Below, one piece after another: positions 39,658 to 41,184 of a stretch of 41,184 bases of DNA; position 1 is the stretch's first letter, and each line of letters opens with the position of its first letter. Source of the stretch: Firmicutes bacterium UBA5010 (lineage in GTDB: Bacteria; Bacillota; Clostridia; Tissierellales; Sedimentibacteraceae); assembly GCA_002396645.1 (NCBI GenBank), contig DGYI01000011.1, positions 34,175 to 75,358 on the forward strand. Direction: 5' to 3'. The notes below the pieces were generated by a model. That model saw nothing but the letters and a program-made list of their open reading frames with translations. It made no database searches and was not told where the DNA came from. The translations under genes were made by a program, and so were the position numbers.

Positions 39658-41010
39658 ATGAAAAAGACTTTTTTTAAGTATGTGGTGCCTTCAGTAATAG
39701 CGATGTGGGTGTATTCTTTATACACCATGGCAGACGGTATATTTGTTGCTAAGGGTGTTGGTGAATACGCTTTGGCAGCGGTAAATTTATCAATGCCTGT
39801 TATAAATATGATATTTGCTGTTTCAATACTGTTTTCTATCGGAACTTCAACTGTAATATCTATCTTCCTTGGTGAGGGAAACCTGAAAAAAGCAAGAGAA
39901 ACTTTTACAATGAATATGGCAATATTATTTGCCACATGAGCTGTATTTATTGTTGCGGCAATTCTTAATATAGACAAAATTATAAGTTTTTTGGGAGCTA
40001 CAAAGCATACTGCGGTCTATGTTAAAGAATATTTAACAATAATATTGTTATTCAGCTGTTTCCCGATGATGTCTTATTACATGGAGGTTTTGGTTAAGAC
40101 TGATGGTGTTCCAAGACTTGCAACTGTAGCTGTTTCGATAGCAGCAGCTTGTAATCTGATTCTTGACTATGCTTTTGTAATAAAGTTTAATTTTGGTGTA
40201 AAGGGTGCGGCATATGCGACCGGAATAGCACAAATGCTTTCAGCATCTATATTACTTATTCACTTTTTAACCCAGAAATCAAATCTTAAATTCGTAAAGT
40301 TTAAGATAAATTTTTCTGCTGTAAAAAGGACATTTTTAGTAGGTATTCCGGACTTTACCACAGAGCTGTCAACAGGTATAATAATTTTTATGTTTAACAG
40401 AATGATACTTTCGTTAATAGGTGATATAGGTGTAGTTACTTATACTGTTATTTCATATGTAAATACTTTTGTAATTATGACTATGATTGCCATATCACAA
40501 GGAATACAGCCGCTTGTAAGCTATAATTACGGAAAGGGTGATAAAATATCCTTTACTTATTATTTTAAGCTGGCTGTAAAAACTGTGGGGGTATTATCAT
40601 TAATTATATATTTATTGTGTATAATATTTGCACAACCGATAATCAGAGTGTTTATAGATGCACAGGAAGTAGAACTGTTAAGCTATTCGGTAAAATCATT
40701 GAGGATATATGCTTCTGCATTTTTAATTTTGGGATTTAATATAATTTTGTCAGGATTTTATTCTGCTCTTGAAAGACCAAAATATGCTATGATTATATCT
40801 TTGGGAAGAGGGTTTGTAGTTATTTCCATATCCTTGCTTGTTATGGCAAGTGCCTTCGGCAGTACAGGAATATGGCTTTCTGCTTCAGTATCGGAGATTA
40901 TATGTTTAGCAGTTAATATTGTAATATTTGTAAAACTATTTTATAAGGATTTATTCTCAGATAACAAAATATCAAGTAAAAATAAAAAAATAGAAATTAC
41001 GGAAGAATAA
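39658..41010 (+). pseudogene. MATE-family efflux transporter interrupted by an in-frame TGA
   Basis: The frame from ATG 39658 (AGAGGTGAT site) runs to TAA 41008-41010 and would give the usual 450 residues of a MATE transporter with twelve helices, but codon 94 is TGA (39937-39939). Both sides are clean MATE sequence: YTMADGIFVAKGVGEYALAAVNLSMPVINM before it, and GAAYATGIAQMLSAS and SQGIQPLVSYNYGKGD after it. A downstream hairpin at 39949-39962 is weak (five pairs, loop TGCG) and closer to the TGA than is usual for a SECIS, and no selenocysteine MATE is known to me. A nonsense mutation or sequencing error is likeliest. Family members export drugs or flavins using Na+ or H+. Confidence 0.75.
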
Positions 41011-41036
41011 AAAAGGCAATAATCCACATGAAAATT

Positions 41037-41085
41037 AAGGTATTAAAACAAATTTGACTATATAAACATGTTTTAATACCTTTTT
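41037..41085 (+). terminator. Terminator of the MATE gene
   Basis: AAGGTATTAAAAC (41037-41049) pairs exactly with GTTTTAATACCTT (41070-41082), followed by TTT. The loop is 20 bases. Confidence 0.7.
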
Positions 41086-41165
41086 ATAACATAGGAAAGT
41101 TAACTTTCCTATGTTATAAATGAAGAATCGGAACGATTCTTCCATAGAGTGAACATAGTTCACTC
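41086..41165. repeat. Cluster of three perfect hairpins
   Basis: Immediately after the terminator comes a perfect 32-base palindrome (41086-41117, arms starting ATAACATAGG). Next is GAAGAATCG-GAA-CGATTCTTC (41122-41142), then GAGTGAAC-ATA-GTTCACTC (41147-41165). No gene is seen in this stretch; the region continues outside the window. Confidence 0.7.
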
Positions 41166-41184
41166 AGACCAATGACAAACCTAT

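Noticed and set aside
4829..41010. Reassignment of TGA as a sense codon throughout the genome
   Set aside because: Many intact genes here end in TGA (for example the ABC ATPase at 7639), TGG is used for Trp, and only one TGA has a SECIS-like hairpin. The three in-frame TGAs have separate explanations.

Overview
The window is AT-rich, densely coded DNA with strong AGGAGG-type ribosome sites, clostridial-type codon use, a UppP, an MnmA and a probable selenocysteine-decoding gene. This fits an anaerobic, low-G+C Firmicute of the class Clostridia. I cannot name the species from the sequence.

Left part (1-17.7 kb), mostly unrelated small transcription units. It opens with the end of a phosphate-type ABC transporter (pstA end, pstB, a HAD protein). 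Next come a GrpB-family gene remnant, a HicB/DinB-like gene, tRNA-Leu(CAA), a P-loop kinase-like gene and an AlkD-like repair gene. A visibly more G+C-rich island follows (about 4.83-10.3 kb). It holds a broken excisionase-type HTH gene, an OmpR-type response regulator with its histidine kinase, and a MacB/FtsX-type ABC exporter whose ribosome site lies inside a terminator-like hairpin. After the island come a 1-Cys peroxiredoxin, an APH(6)-like kinase, a membrane-anchored XRE regulator, Tag DNA glycosylase, an FMN reductase-like protein, a broken HIT gene, a membrane-anchored PstS-like protein and an MscS channel.

Centre (17.86-29.99 kb): a bacterial microcompartment (BMC) locus of unusual content. 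A Crp/Fnr-type regulator with a consensus promoter precedes a 12-gene same-strand operon that ends in a strong terminator. The operon encodes a cupin, two M24/creatinase-fold proteins lacking the usual catalytic ligands, a ketopantoate-reductase-like dehydrogenase, an AGXT/PucG-like class V aminotransferase and an NhaC-type antiporter. It also encodes the shell set (two BMC-H, one BMC-P, one BMC-T), a second class V PLP enzyme carrying an EutQ-like N-terminal segment, and a hydantoinase/allantoinase-type amidohydrolase with an N-terminal extension. No aldehyde dehydrogenase, PduL-type phosphotransacylase, alcohol dehydrogenase or signature lyase/diol dehydratase is present, so this is not a classical aldehyde metabolosome. 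The enzyme set suggests C-N bond chemistry on a cyclic ureide or amide. That substrate class is inference.

Right part (30-41.2 kb): a ribbon-helix-helix/SPFH pair, a 5'-3' exonuclease, a toroid-fold protein, UppP, and a second Crp/Fnr regulator. The regulator is divergent from a small HesB-like protein with an in-frame TGA (probable selenocysteine) followed by a SECIS-like hairpin. Then come MnmA, a Ca2+-type P-type ATPase with palindromes in its leader, and a MATE transporter interrupted by a TGA. A cluster of perfect hairpins closes the window.
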